DNA of 41,484 bases from Oscillospiraceae bacterium (GCA_015067725.1 SVLX01000021.1:1-41484), one strand, 5' to 3'. Shown: positions 6,984 to 15,211, counted from the stretch's first letter. Notes: a model not told the origin generated them from the letters alone. Translations and numbers: made by a program.

Positions 6984-7185
6984 TCCATCTGTCCAGCAGA
7001 TTTCGGCAAAGTGGGACAGGCAACGCTCCTTGAACTTGAATCATTTGGCAGCGATGTTATCACGCACGGAAAATGTTTTTCCCTGCCATGTGCCGCATAC
7101 CACCATGTCTCCGCAGGCGGCGCATCATGGAGTGTTCCATTTTTTGTACATCAAGTTTAAAAACAACGTTCAGCGAGGTGAAAAT

Positions 7186-7902
7186 ATGGCCATGTGGAAT
7201 CCTTGGCGAGGTTGTAAAAAGTGCAGCGACGGTTGCCGCTATTGCTATATCCACAAAGGTGACGCAAAACGTGGAATAGATACCGGCAGGATTGAACGGA
7301 CAGCGGACTTCACCAAACCCATCGAGCGAACAAAGGCCGGTCACTATAAAATGAAATCCGGCATTGTATATACCTGTTTTTCCACTGATTTTCTGATTGA
7401 AGAAGCAGATGCATGGCGAGACGAATGTTGGCAGATGATGAAAGCACGCAAGGATTGCACATTTCTCTTTCTCACCAAGCGTATCGACAGATTTATGCAC
7501 TGCATCCCCGATGATTGGGGGGATGGCTATGAAAATGTAGTCGTTTGCTGCACGGTCGAGAACCAAAAGAACGCAGATTACAAGCTGGGAATATTCCAAA
7601 AGTTACCCATCAAACACAAATGCATCACCGCTCAACCGCTGATTGAAGCCATCAACATCGAATCCTATCTTGACGATATTTCACTTGTAGTGGTCGGAGG
7701 CGAATCGGATCCCCATGCAAGACCCCTGGACTATGCCTGGGTACTCCATCTCCGGGAGCAATGCATCCGGAGGAATGTGTCTTTTGAATTCAGACAATGC
7801 GGAACCCATTTGATCAAAGACGGCAGAATGTATCATTTGCAGACCAAGGATTTATGCGCTCAGGCCAGAAAAGCCGGCATTGACTTTAAGCGCAGTCCTT
7901 GA
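7186..7902 (+). CDS. DUF5131 family protein (phage Gp37/Gp68-like), Cys-motif enzyme
   Basis: A 238-residue protein beginning MAMWNPWRGCKKCSDGCRYC. The N-terminal WNPWxGCxKxSxGCxxCY pattern, with four cysteines in about 12 residues, is the hallmark of the DUF5131/Gp37-Gp68 family. The family resembles radical-SAM and spore-photoproduct-lyase-like folds; the reaction is not established. Other typical segments are FSTDFLIEEADAWRDECW, FLFLTKRIDRF, VVVCCTVENQ and VVGGESDPHARPLD. The ATG at 7186 is chosen for the upstream GCGAGGTG; a frame extending 92 codons upstream runs into the repeat array and is not credible. It precedes a MazG-like gene by 57 bases, possibly as one unit. Confidence 0.8.
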   Translation: MAMWNPWRGCKKCSDGCRYCYIHKGDAKRGIDTGRIERTADFTKPIERTKAGHYKMKSGIVYTCFSTDFLIEEADAWRDECWQMMKARKDCTFLFLTKRIDRFMHCIPDDWGDGYENVVVCCTVENQKNADYKLGIFQKLPIKHKCITAQPLIEAINIESYLDDISLVVVGGESDPHARPLDYAWVLHLREQCIRRNVSFEFRQCGTHLIKDGRMYHLQTKDLCAQARKAGIDFKRSP

Positions 7903-7959
7903 TTGACGCCAAAACTGCCACAACACAATACTCCCCACCCCACATCAGGAGGTACCACC

Positions 7960-8343
7960 ATGACCCAATCATCCGAAAACACCACCCTCTCCCACAGCAC
8001 CACCCAGCCCACAGCAACCATCACCATCCCCGCCCTGCAAGCCTACCTCCATGACCGCTATGGTGGCTGGGCAACTGAGCAGAGTCTTTTTATGAAGCTG
8101 GTGGAAGAAATCGGCGAAGTGGCAGAAGTTTTGAATCAGCGCGCAGGTCGGAAAAGCGCGGACGAAGGTGACCTGACAGAGCGACTGGGAACAGAGCTGG
8201 CGGATATGATTCACTATGTTGTCGCCATTGCCGCCGTTTCCCACATCGACCTGCAACGGATTATGCTGGAAAAAGACAAAAAAGCCTCCCGGAAATACCA
8301 CCACGAGGTCAATCTGGAGTCTTTTTTGGACAATTGGAGATAA
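7960..8343 (+). CDS. MazG-like nucleotide pyrophosphohydrolase
   Basis: A 127-residue protein with the MazG metal-binding pattern: KLVEEIGEVAEVLNQ (EExxE, residues ~48-62) and GTELADMIHYVVAIA (ExxD, ~82-96). These helices bind Mg2+ and hydrolyse (d)NTPs to monophosphate and pyrophosphate. The first ~25 residues are a low-complexity Ser/Thr-rich tail. The start at 7960 follows a perfect AGGAGGTACCACC; the longer frame begins at a TTG overlapping the previous stop and lacks a site. The likely role is nucleotide-pool cleaning or housekeeping; the exact substrate is not visible. It ends before a bidirectional terminator facing the acetyltransferase operon. Confidence 0.85.
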   Translation: MTQSSENTTLSHSTTQPTATITIPALQAYLHDRYGGWATEQSLFMKLVEEIGEVAEVLNQRAGRKSADEGDLTERLGTELADMIHYVVAIAAVSHIDLQRIMLEKDKKASRKYHHEVNLESFLDNWR

Positions 8344-8390
8344 GATTGTCCCTGCCCAGCCACGCATAAAGCAAGATAATGTTGTTATCA

Positions 8391-8428
8391 TTTTGGCCAC
8401 CCCGGGAATACCCAAGGTGGCCATTTTA
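8391..8428. terminator. Bidirectional terminator between MazG gene and GNAT operon
   Basis: TGGCCACC (8394-8401) pairs with GGTGGCCA (8416-8423). On the plus strand the tail is TTTTATC and on the minus strand TTTTGGCC is preceded by an AAAATGG arm, so both convergent transcripts can end here. Confidence 0.75.
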
Positions 8429-8448
8429 TCTTCACATTTCAACCGGAG

Positions 8449-8970
8449 TCAGTCACCCTTTCCCGCAAAGTCCACAAAGTCTCCTTCAGTCAGCGCATAG
8501 TCTACAGAAGACTGCCACTGCCCCAGTTGGTCTTTCCATGCGTCCACATTAACGCCCACTTTGCGGAAGCCCAGAGACGCATAAACGTGCTGTGCCCGGT
8601 GGTTTTGCAAATTGGTATCCAGAATAATCTTCCCAAAGCCCCGGTCAAACAGATACCGAATCAGCAGGCTCAGTACCACCCTGCCAATGCCCCGCTCCTG
8701 ATAGTCCCTCCGGCAGATTTTAATACCAATTTCTGCGGTTTTTTCGTCGACTATCCGGTAGTTGCATTCCCCGATGGAGACTCCCCCGGCTTCGATAATC
8801 AGCAGACCTTCTCCCAATCCGGCGGCTACCTTTTCTTCCGTGGTGCCCACGCCGTTGGGAAAACCGGCGTGGGCCATGACTTCGCCGTCATTCCACCATT
8901 GGGCAAGCTGTTTGGCATCAGAATTCCGGGCTGTACGAACCAAAATGTCTCTGTGAGTCAGTTGTATCAT
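8449..8970 (-). CDS. GNAT family N-acetyltransferase (last gene of the operon)
   Basis: A 173-residue acetyltransferase of the RimJ-like GNAT type. Acetyl-CoA-binding motif A is YQERGIGRVVLSLLIRYLF (residues ~94-112), with the R/Q-x-x-G-x-G core as ERGIG. It is preceded by strand AEIGIKI and followed by LDTNLQNHRAQHVYASLGFRKVG, the usual C-terminal signature. The N-terminal RTARNSDAKQLAQWWND fits this family's substrate loop. Acceptor unknown: small molecule, antibiotic or protein. ATG preceded by AGGAGGTATACCC. It is the most distal gene of the twelve-gene minus-strand operon and 15 bases from its upstream neighbour. Confidence 0.9.
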   Translation of the reverse strand: MIQLTHRDILVRTARNSDAKQLAQWWNDGEVMAHAGFPNGVGTTEEKVAAGLGEGLLIIEAGGVSIGECNYRIVDEKTAEIGIKICRRDYQERGIGRVVLSLLIRYLFDRGFGKIILDTNLQNHRAQHVYASLGFRKVGVNVDAWKDQLGQWQSSVDYALTEGDFVDFAGKGD

Positions 8971-8985
8971 GGGTATACCTCCTGA

Positions 8986-9654
8986 TTATTGTCCCGCCGG
9001 GTTGGGATTTGACGCCCCTGCCTGTGCGGATTCCTGATTTTCTGCCTGTGCTCTGCACTGCGCCATCAATTCTTCGTGAAGCCGGGTCATTTCCCCGGTA
9101 ATGGCTGCGCTCTTTTCGCTGAGCAGTTCCAATACCGGCTCACTGGTTCGCCCTGAGGCAAAGTACCGCCTGGCGCATTGCAGAGCGGTGTTCAAATCCT
9201 GCCCCTTTTCCATGGCATCATAGGCTTCATCAAACAGGCGCATATCGCAATACTGCGGCTCTTCCTCCGGCAATTCCATGGCGTAAATGTGTACTTTCGC
9301 CGCTTCTTCCGGCTCTGAGCCCCAATCATACTGAAACAGCACCTTCAGGGTGTCCAAATCGTCAAAGTAATAGTTACAATTCAGGCGACTGATTCGGTCG
9401 GGGTACTCTCTGAGCCGGATATACTCAAAAATGCCCTCCGTTGCCCACTTGACCTCGTCCACCCACTCTCGGGTCAGGCGGCTGTGGTCAAAGATGGCCC
9501 GCAAATACTGCCCACCATAGACCATGGCATAGAAGCAGTCCTCTCCCCGCATCAATGCCCGGACAAAGGGCATGGCCAAATCCCGGCAACGCTGAAAGTC
9601 CGGGCGCAAAGTATCGCCGGGCTTCAGGGTCTGACTCATGTGATAGACTCTCAT
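8986..9654 (-). CDS. DUF2441-like protein
   Basis: A 222-residue cytoplasmic protein, MRVYHMSQTLKPGDTLRPD at its start. The opening YHMSQTLKPGDTL and later segments (ALMRGEDCFYAMVYGG, WATEGIFEYIRLREYP, then NRLNCNYYFDDL-like wording around residues 88-100) resemble the DUF2441 family, whose function is unknown; resemblance is by eye. The last ~25 residues are Ala/Gln/Asn-rich and probably disordered. Its ATG overlaps the stop of the upstream acetyltransferase by four bases (ATGA), so the two are translationally coupled. No catalytic motif recognised. Confidence 0.6.
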   Translation of the reverse strand: MRVYHMSQTLKPGDTLRPDFQRCRDLAMPFVRALMRGEDCFYAMVYGGQYLRAIFDHSRLTREWVDEVKWATEGIFEYIRLREYPDRISRLNCNYYFDDLDTLKVLFQYDWGSEPEEAAKVHIYAMELPEEEPQYCDMRLFDEAYDAMEKGQDLNTALQCARRYFASGRTSEPVLELLSEKSAAITGEMTRLHEELMAQCRAQAENQESAQAGASNPNPAGQ

Positions 9655-10214
9655 GATTTTATCTTTCCTCTCTTTGTGCTGACCATCCCACTAAGATAGT
9701 CTTCTCTGGTGATCATCATCTGCCGGAAGCCGTCTATAATCCCCACATCCCGGAAACCGGCAGACAGGTGGGTTTTCCATGCGGCCACTTCATTCCGGCT
9801 TACCTCAAAATCATTGTGCAGTCGGTTCACGTTCCAGACCGAGAATGCCTCCTCCAGCAACAACTTCAGGGCAGGAACACCGTACCCCATCCCCCGGTAA
9901 GGGGCATAGAGCACAATGCCCATATCGTACCAGTCATGCTCCGGGTTGTGGTGGAAATTCACCTCGCCCAAATAAGCTCCATCCGTGCTTCTGCGGATAT
10001 AGGCATAGAACCGCTCCGGGGCTTGGTCTGTCCAGTCTTCCAGCCAGCTTGCCCACTGCCCCTCCGGGAAGTCGATACAGCCGGTATCCCGGTGATAGCC
10101 ATCATAAGAGACATCCCAGTTGGCATTATAGCCCATGGTATCCGGGTCAGCCATCATCCTCTGCCGAAACCACAGGTCTTCACGCCTGGGGACATACAGC
10201 TCCAGTTGTTCCAT
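9651..10214 (-). CDS. GNAT family N-acetyltransferase
   Basis: A 187-residue protein starting MEQLELYVPRREDL; the ATG at 10214 has GAGGAGAAAT upstream, whereas the longer frame does not. Motif A is PYRGMGYGVPALKLLLEEAF (core RGMGYG, ~115-135), followed by VNRLHNDFEVSRNEVAAWKTHLSAGF, typical of the RimL/acetyltransf-3 group. The middle carries tryptophans (YNANWDVSYDG, WASWLEDWTD) that are unusual and may shape an acceptor pocket. Acceptor unknown. It is coupled to the downstream DUF2441-like gene by an ATGA overlap and lies 11 bases after the HD gene. Confidence 0.85.
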   Translation of the reverse strand: MEQLELYVPRREDLWFRQRMMADPDTMGYNANWDVSYDGYHRDTGCIDFPEGQWASWLEDWTDQAPERFYAYIRRSTDGAYLGEVNFHHNPEHDWYDMGIVLYAPYRGMGYGVPALKLLLEEAFSVWNVNRLHNDFEVSRNEVAAWKTHLSAGFRDVGIIDGFRQMMITREDYLSGMVSTKRGKIKS

Positions 10215-10225
10215 ATTTCTCCTCC

Positions 10226-10879
10226 TCAGGGCAGGATAGTGCAGCTTGCCGCAAGTTGCCGCTCCAGCTTTTGGTAGAAGGCGGTATAGTCCTCCAACCG
10301 TTGCAGCCACATGGCGGTGGCGGTGGGGGTGGCAAAGGGGATGGTCTTCAACCGGTTCAGCTTTTCCAGCATGGTACTGACCTTCTCCCGTTTTTCTTCC
10401 AGGGTAAGCTCGCTGAAGTGCTGATACTCCAGCGTTTCGTAAATCCGGTAGGCATCAAAGCGGTCGATATTGTCCGCATCGCCCACCGTCTCGCAGAAGG
10501 CAGTGCGCTCCCATGCAAAATCCGCCTGGTCATCCACATGGATGGCGATGCCATAGCAGATGTCCCCCACCTGCTGTTCATTCAGCCCCAACGCCACGAG
10601 GAAGGGCCGGGCCATCGCCGCACCAATGCGACCATGCTCTTTCCACAAATCCTCAGAAGCCCAGTCCGTCCCATAGCCCACGTCGTGGAGCAGTCCCGCC
10701 ATGGTCGCCAAAGTCACGTCGAAGCCCTCTTTTTCCGCAATGGTCTTGGCAATATTGGCCACCCGGTAGGAGTGCTCCAGCCGGTAGCGGAGCTGAGCCG
10801 GGTTTTTCTGAAGGTAAGTCCCGGAAGACAGGGTCTGCTTGAGGAATGCCTCTGTCCGTTCAATCCATTCCATGTTCAT
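10226..10879 (-). CDS. HD-domain phosphohydrolase
   Basis: A 217-residue protein with the HD metal-binding set: LEHSYRVANIAKTIA (H36) and MAGLLHDVGYG (H65-D66), with a further conserved-type segment GIAIHVDD and VGDADNIDRFDAYRI (candidate last Asp). This is the fold of metal-dependent phosphohydrolases acting on nucleotides and related phosphate esters; substrate not predictable. It starts at the ATG after AAAGGAGAAAGAAA and overlaps the 3' end of the upstream Nudix gene by 20 bases. Its pairing with a Nudix hydrolase suggests nucleotide or nucleotide-conjugate metabolism, by context only. Confidence 0.85.
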   Translation of the reverse strand: MNMEWIERTEAFLKQTLSSGTYLQKNPAQLRYRLEHSYRVANIAKTIAEKEGFDVTLATMAGLLHDVGYGTDWASEDLWKEHGRIGAAMARPFLVALGLNEQQVGDICYGIAIHVDDQADFAWERTAFCETVGDADNIDRFDAYRIYETLEYQHFSELTLEEKREKVSTMLEKLNRLKTIPFATPTATAMWLQRLEDYTAFYQKLERQLAASCTILP

Positions 10880-11396
10880 TTTCTTTCTCCTTTCCCAGTA
10901 AACGACGGTATGCCCCCAGAGCCGCCATATCCCTTGCCTGCAGGTATTTCCGCTGTATGGTGGTGTGCTCCACTGCGGAAATGCGCCGGGTCACTTCTTC
11001 CAGAGTGTGCCACTGCAGACGGGTACCGTTTTCCTGCTCTGTGGGGGTCAGGTGACGCTCACCCGGGGTGCGGTCAGTGGTCACCACATAGTAATAATTG
11101 ATTTGCGTATAGTCCTGAGATGCCCGGTTTTCCGTGACGATTCCCAGAGGCAAAATCTCATCACAGGCGCAACCGGTTTCTTCCCCAATCTCCCGGCGCA
11201 GTGCCATCAGCACGTCCTCCCCGTCTTCCACGCCACCACCAGGGAGGCTGTAGAGTTGGAATTTTTCCGCATACATCAACGCATACCGGCCAGCCCGGTC
11301 TTTCAGAATGGCACGGGCGGTGATTCTGGGTGCTTTTTGGGATTCCCCGGTGAGCCCCAGAAGCATCCGGTCATTGAGTTCAGCAATGAGATTCAT
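10860..11396 (-). CDS. Nudix hydrolase
   Basis: A 178-residue protein with a complete Nudix box at residues ~54-76: GGVEDGEDVLMALRREIGEE followed by TGC. This matches Gx5Ex7REUxEExGU, so Mg2+-dependent cleavage of a nucleoside diphosphate linked to another moiety is expected; the substrate is unknown. The start is set at the second methionine (MNLIAEL) with AGGAAAGGG upstream; the longer frame would begin at TTG. The 5' end overlaps the upstream methyltransferase gene by 17 bases and the 3' end overlaps the HD gene, so the three are tightly coupled. Confidence 0.88.
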   Translation of the reverse strand: MNLIAELNDRMLLGLTGESQKAPRITARAILKDRAGRYALMYAEKFQLYSLPGGGVEDGEDVLMALRREIGEETGCACDEILPLGIVTENRASQDYTQINYYYVVTTDRTPGERHLTPTEQENGTRLQWHTLEEVTRRISAVEHTTIQRKYLQARDMAALGAYRRLLGKEKENEHGMD

Positions 11397-12201
11397 GTTC
11401 TGTCCCTTTCCTGCCAATGAACAGCAGATGGTTACTCATGCCCAGCAGTTCCGGTTTCTCGCAGATGTAGAAGTGATAGCGCAGATACTGGACAAAGTTA
11501 TCTTCGTCCATGGCATTGATTTTCTCTGCCAAAAGCTCGCTGACCCCGTCAGAAGCCACTTCCTTCAAAATTTCCACCCCACCGGAGCGAAGCAGCGCCC
11601 GACAGTCATCCACCGTATGGAAGACGAAGGGAAAGTCCTCCAGCTTGAAGGTCTCCTTGTCATAATCCCCACTGAGGAAATAGTCCGGGCGGTAAGAGAA
11701 TTCCGTGAGAATCACCATATCATTGGAGATGAAGGCAAAGAAAATCATTCCATCGGGCTTACAGACCCGTTTCGCCTCCCGGATACACTGCAGGCGGTCT
11801 TCTACCCGGTGGAGGTGGTACAGCGGACCAAAGAGGAGGACGGCGTCAAAGGATTCATCCCCATAATGGCTTAAGTCCAGCGCATTGCCCTGACGCAAGT
11901 CGATGTTGTCTTCCGGGGTCAGCTTTTGCCGGAAAACGCGGATATTGTTGTCCGCCAGCTCCAAGGCACTGACGGGATAACCCATCCGGGAGAAGTAAAA
12001 GCTGTAAGCCCCCGTGCCTGCGCCCACATCGAGAATGCTTGCACCGGGCTTCAAATATTTCTCGATATAGTGTACCGTGGTAAGGAACTCCACCCGGGCG
12101 GCTTGACCGTGGCTCAGCCGGGTGTCCTCATTAAACAGTTCATAGGTTTTCTGTACCTGTTCCGTTTCGTCCTGAATGGCATAAATGTCTTTGAACTCCA
12201 A
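11380..12201 (-). CDS. Class I SAM-dependent methyltransferase
   Basis: A 273-residue protein with motif I ILDVGAGTGAYSFYFSRMG (residues ~56-74), acidic motif II VSALELAD, and post-II NIDLRQGNALDLSHYG followed by FDAVLLFGPLYHL. This is the methyltransf-11/25 type acting on small molecules. The first 45 residues (EDTRLSHGQAARVEFLTTVHYI) are typical of uncharacterised clostridial members. The start is TTG at 12201 with a strong AGGAGGTAAAGACC upstream. It lies 5 bases downstream of a GNAT gene. The acceptor is unknown; drug or metabolite modification is possible, given the operon. Confidence 0.85.
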   Translation of the reverse strand: MEFKDIYAIQDETEQVQKTYELFNEDTRLSHGQAARVEFLTTVHYIEKYLKPGASILDVGAGTGAYSFYFSRMGYPVSALELADNNIRVFRQKLTPEDNIDLRQGNALDLSHYGDESFDAVLLFGPLYHLHRVEDRLQCIREAKRVCKPDGMIFFAFISNDMVILTEFSYRPDYFLSGDYDKETFKLEDFPFVFHTVDDCRALLRSGGVEILKEVASDGVSELLAEKINAMDEDNFVQYLRYHFYICEKPELLGMSNHLLFIGRKGTEHESHC

Positions 12202-12206
12202 GGTCT

Positions 12207-12704
12207 TTACCTCCTATTTGTCCATTTTCCGAACATCTCGGCATTCTCATCGGCATGATAGCCCAGATGTTCATAGCCCAGTTTTTGCAGCAGGTTCATG
12301 CTGGCCACATTCTCCGGCTCGGTAAAACAGAGGAATTCCCAACCGGGATAAGTCTCATGGAGCAGCTCTGTGACCGCCGAGAGCATCTCATAGGCGTAGC
12401 CCCTGCGGTGGTACTTGGCAGAGATGGTATAGCCCATGGTGATGGTCCCGTTTTCGATGAAGATGGTCATCTCCCCCACCAGCTCGTCAGTGTCTTTCCG
12501 GGCGATGGCCAGTTGTTTTCTCCCCTCGGGGAGAAATTTGTCCTGCATCCGCCGCTGGATCAAGGCGGCAAGGTCACTTCTTAAATGGAGCTGACCCCGC
12601 TGGTATTGGGTACAACGCTCATCGTTGCGGTAGCAGACCAGCTCGTCTAAGTCAGTCTCTTTCCAGTTGCGCAAACGCAGACGTTCAGTTTCTAAAAAGG
12701 TCAT
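12207..12704 (-). CDS. GNAT family N-acetyltransferase
   Basis: A 165-residue RimJ/RimL-type acetyltransferase beginning MTFLETERLRLRNWKETDLD, the classic ETERLxLR opening. Motif A is KYHRRGYAYEMLSAVTELL (core RRGYAYE, residues ~102-120). It is followed by FLCFTEPENVASMNLLQKLGYEHLG, the usual cofactor-fold terminus. The ATG at 12704 follows AAGGAGGACAGA; 20 extra in-frame codons upstream are not used. The acceptor is not predictable. It lies 10 bases after the HExxH gene and 5 bases before the methyltransferase gene. Confidence 0.88.
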   Translation of the reverse strand: MTFLETERLRLRNWKETDLDELVCYRNDERCTQYQRGQLHLRSDLAALIQRRMQDKFLPEGRKQLAIARKDTDELVGEMTIFIENGTITMGYTISAKYHRRGYAYEMLSAVTELLHETYPGWEFLCFTEPENVASMNLLQKLGYEHLGYHADENAEMFGKWTNRR

Positions 12705-12714
12705 TCTGTCCTCC

Positions 12715-13500
12715 TTACCTCTGACCCTCTGCAATCCGGATATGCTCCCGAATCTCCTGCTCATGGGTCAGACAATAGGCATAGCTGTTTTTCATAAAAT
12801 CGGCTATGCTTTGGCTTTTGTACATCTCATCCATGGTGTCCAGAATCAGTTTCCCCCCTGCTTTCATGTCGAAGAACCAGGGGTAGATACAGCCGCCATT
12901 CTCTCTGGGGTAATAGGGATTGATTTCGCTGAGTCTGGGGTCAGCCATGATGGGTTCCACCACCATCTCGCTGAGAATCCATTTCATCGAGGGCCGCTCG
13001 TATTCGTCATAACTGTCCCCGAACAGCCGGTTCCATACCTGAAACCAGACCAGATGGATCATCTCATGGATGGCTTCTCCAATGGCTCCCCGCTCAGAGT
13101 TGAGATAAAAGATGTCAAAGCGGTGCTCCAGGGGAAACCGGGGCTCAATGGGGTTCATGGTGACAAAAGCCCGCATATCGTTGAGGATCTCAGCGCAGTC
13201 GATGGAGAAAGCATCCGACAGTGCTTCGGTAATCTGCGGCTTACAAGTGGCCCAATGGCGGCGGTAACGGGTCAGTCTTTCGTTGATGGTCTCCTCCAGC
13301 GTGGGATAAACCGCCCGGAGTGTGGACTCGATGTAGGCTTTTCTCTCCTCCACGGGCAGAGCCATGGCGTGGTGCTTATCCAGTTGGGGATAGAAGCGGT
13401 ACAGGGGTTCAGACCAGAAATCAGACTCATCTTCATTCTGGAATGCCAAAATTGCGGGAATCATGTAGTCAATCCCGGGGTTAATAAAAGTTAACTCCAT
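12715..13500 (-). CDS. HExxH-containing putative zinc metallopeptidase-like protein
   Basis: A 261-residue protein without signal peptide. Residues 145-149 read HEMIH inside a hydrophobic helix (GEAIHEMIHLVWF), the zincin HExxH motif. A downstream helix WILSEMVVEPIM (E178, E182) offers a third zinc ligand, as in gluzincins. The N-terminal ~100 residues are helical with a conserved-looking YIESTLRAVYPTLEETI. I do not recognise a named family. It may be a cytoplasmic peptidase or a structural relative, and activity is unproven. The ATG at 13500 follows AGAGGTGACC. Neighbours are a GNAT gene 10 bases downstream and the TIGR04076-like gene 34 bases upstream. Confidence 0.7.
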   Translation of the reverse strand: MELTFINPGIDYMIPAILAFQNEDESDFWSEPLYRFYPQLDKHHAMALPVEERKAYIESTLRAVYPTLEETINERLTRYRRHWATCKPQITEALSDAFSIDCAEILNDMRAFVTMNPIEPRFPLEHRFDIFYLNSERGAIGEAIHEMIHLVWFQVWNRLFGDSYDEYERPSMKWILSEMVVEPIMADPRLSEINPYYPRENGGCIYPWFFDMKAGGKLILDTMDEMYKSQSIADFMKNSYAYCLTHEQEIREHIRIAEGQR

Positions 13501-13534
13501 AGCCGGTCACCTCTTTTTTCTGAATCAAGTGTTG

Positions 13535-13810
13535 CTAACGTTGTCTGCCAAGCTCGTCTTCTGCCGCCATCAAGACCTCCCCCCGAATCACCACCCGACC
13601 CCCATCTGGACACCGGGCAGTAAAGCACTTCGCCCTCGTCTCCCCGCAGTCCAGCTCCCCGCCGTTTTTCAGTGCATAGACCATAGGATAGATGTTGTTC
13701 CAGAGTTCATGGCAGATTGGCGGGCACAGGTCGTCCACCATGAAGGTGTCGCCCTTTTGGTGGTAGCCGCTTCTGCAATTGCTTTCGGTGACGGTCAGTT
13801 TTACCTTCAT
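13535..13810 (-). CDS. TIGR04076-family-like small protein
   Basis: A 91-residue protein, MKVKLTVTESNCRSGYHQKG at the start. The order of features fits the TIGR04076 family of small cytoplasmic proteins of unknown function: a basic beta-strand, then KGDTFMVDD, the CPPICHELWNNIYPMVYAL helix, an acidic GGELD turn, a late ARCPDGGRVV strand and RGEVL. Four or five cysteines (CPPIC, DCGE, KCFTARC) could bind metal. The start is placed at the second methionine because GGGAGAGAACCCA precedes it. That start overlaps the upstream GNAT stop as ATGA. Confidence 0.7.
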   Translation of the reverse strand: MKVKLTVTESNCRSGYHQKGDTFMVDDLCPPICHELWNNIYPMVYALKNGGELDCGETRAKCFTARCPDGGRVVIRGEVLMAAEDELGRQR

Positions 13811-14373
13811 TGGGTTCTCTCCCTTCTGTCCTGCCGCAAAATGGCATATTGGCAAACATCACAAATGCCCTGATTATTCCGGGCGGCCTGACGCATGGTC
13901 CCTTCAACCTGCATGGCGCACTTTTGCATCACCTTGCCGGAGGCCGGGTTTCTGGTATCATGCCGGGCTTCGATCCGGTTTACCCCAACTTCGTCAAAGA
14001 GGAAGTCAATCACCGCCTGCAAGGCCTCTGCGGTCAAGCCCTGATTCCACCAGAGTCTTCCAATGCAGTAGCCCACCTCTGCGCTTTCCAAATCCTCGTT
14101 GTAAGATACCACCGACATACCGCCGATGGGCTCATCTGGCCCGTCTTTTCGGACAATCGCCCACTGGTAGTAATCCTTCCGGGCATAGTTTTCTTCCCAC
14201 AATGCCAGCAATTGTCCGGTAACCTGAACACTGCCGTGGGCGGGCCAGGTCAGGTATTGGGTCACGGTTTTATCGGAGGCCCAGTTTTTGTACATGGCTT
14301 CGGCATCAGCGGTGGTGAATGGCCGCAGGATGAGGCGGGGTGTTTCGATGCGCTTTGTTCCTTTATGGTTCAT
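13807..14373 (-). CDS. GNAT family N-acetyltransferase
   Basis: A 188-residue RimJ/RimL-like acetyltransferase starting MNHKGTKRIETPRLILRPF (ETPRLILRxF opening). Sequence around SAEVGYCIGRLWWNQGLTAEAL is motif A (core WNQGLTAE, residues ~110-120). It is followed by NRIEARHDTRNPASGKVMQKCAM, the standard C-terminal cofactor-fold segment. The real start is at the fourth-base overlap (ATGA) with the upstream GNAT stop; 29 upstream in-frame codons lie inside that gene's 3' end and are not used. Its own stop overlaps the start of the TIGR04076-like gene, so three genes are translationally chained here. Confidence 0.88.
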   Translation of the reverse strand: MNHKGTKRIETPRLILRPFTTADAEAMYKNWASDKTVTQYLTWPAHGSVQVTGQLLALWEENYARKDYYQWAIVRKDGPDEPIGGMSVVSYNEDLESAEVGYCIGRLWWNQGLTAEALQAVIDFLFDEVGVNRIEARHDTRNPASGKVMQKCAMQVEGTMRQAARNNQGICDVCQYAILRQDRRERTQ

Positions 14374-15206
14374 GGTTGTGCGCCCCTTTCCGCTTGCAGC
14401 ACCAGCCTCGTTGTCAAACTGCGTTCCGTCTCCACAAGACAGAATCCCATCTTCTGACACAGTCTCACTGCTCTGACATCATCCTCGTCCACCATGACGG
14501 TCATGGGCTTATCCCCATTGTCCTCCAGAGCAGCAGCCAGCAGCGCTTTGCCGATGCCCTGCCCCCGGCAGCTTTCCCGGACAAAGAGGTCATAGATTTC
14601 GTTCTCCTCATGGCAGCAGGTGTAGTCCACATAGCCCACCACCGTTTCTCCCCACAGGGCCAGCACTACCCGGAAGATTTCTGGGGCTTCGATAATCCGC
14701 TCCGCTGTCCAGTAGCAGTCCTTCCCATGGATGGCTTCATAGCCCGCCCGGTAGGTTTCTCCATAGGGGACAACCCGGTGATTGTGACGGTAAGTCACTG
14801 GCTTTTCCCGGCGGAGTCTAACCTGAATGGGGTAGAATTCTGCGCCAAAGTCCTCAAGGGCACGGGACAGACATTCCTGCTCCGGGCAGAAGACACTATC
14901 CAGCGTGAATCCGGGATACTGCTCACCCAGATACCGCAAAACCTGGGCGCAGTCCTCCCGGTCATGGGACAGGGCCACCAGCAACTCCATATATCTTTCC
15001 TCCGGCTGAGTCACAAAGGAAAACAGTCCCTCCAGCCTTTCTTCCCGGTAAATGCCCAGCACCAAATCTTTGGGGTCAACCATGGGATTCAGCAGGTTGC
15101 ACTGAATCTGCTCCCGTGTCTCCAGCATAGGGGTGCGGAAGCCCTGCTTTTGGAATCGCTCCAGCAGGGACAATGCTTCCCGCTCGTCATTTATCTTGCA
15201 AATCAT
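14370..15206 (-). CDS. GNAT family N-acetyltransferase, two-domain length
   Basis: A 278-residue protein. The C-terminal ~130 residues are a GNAT domain with motif A RESCRGQGIGKALLAAALE (core RGQGIG, ~residues 222-240), followed by VMVDEDDVRAVRLCQKMGF. The N-terminal ~140 residues (LLERFQKQGFRTPMLETREQ, LGIYREERLEGLFSFV) look like a second, degenerate GNAT-like half without a clear Q/RxxGxG loop. Tandem GNAT proteins of this size are common in Firmicutes, but the acceptor is unknown. The ATG at 15206 follows AAGGAGTGAAACAT. It is the second gene of the operon, 5 bases after the GrpB-like gene, and is coupled to the next GNAT by ATGA. Confidence 0.85.
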   Translation of the reverse strand: MICKINDEREALSLLERFQKQGFRTPMLETREQIQCNLLNPMVDPKDLVLGIYREERLEGLFSFVTQPEERYMELLVALSHDREDCAQVLRYLGEQYPGFTLDSVFCPEQECLSRALEDFGAEFYPIQVRLRREKPVTYRHNHRVVPYGETYRAGYEAIHGKDCYWTAERIIEAPEIFRVVLALWGETVVGYVDYTCCHEENEIYDLFVRESCRGQGIGKALLAAALEDNGDKPMTVMVDEDDVRAVRLCQKMGFCLVETERSLTTRLVLQAERGAQP

Positions 15207-15211
15207 ATGTT

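Noticed and set aside
6910..7185. Longer 5' extension of the DUF5131 protein
   Set aside because: The extension has no ribosome site, runs into the repeat array, and the family's conserved N-terminus begins at the 7186 methionine.
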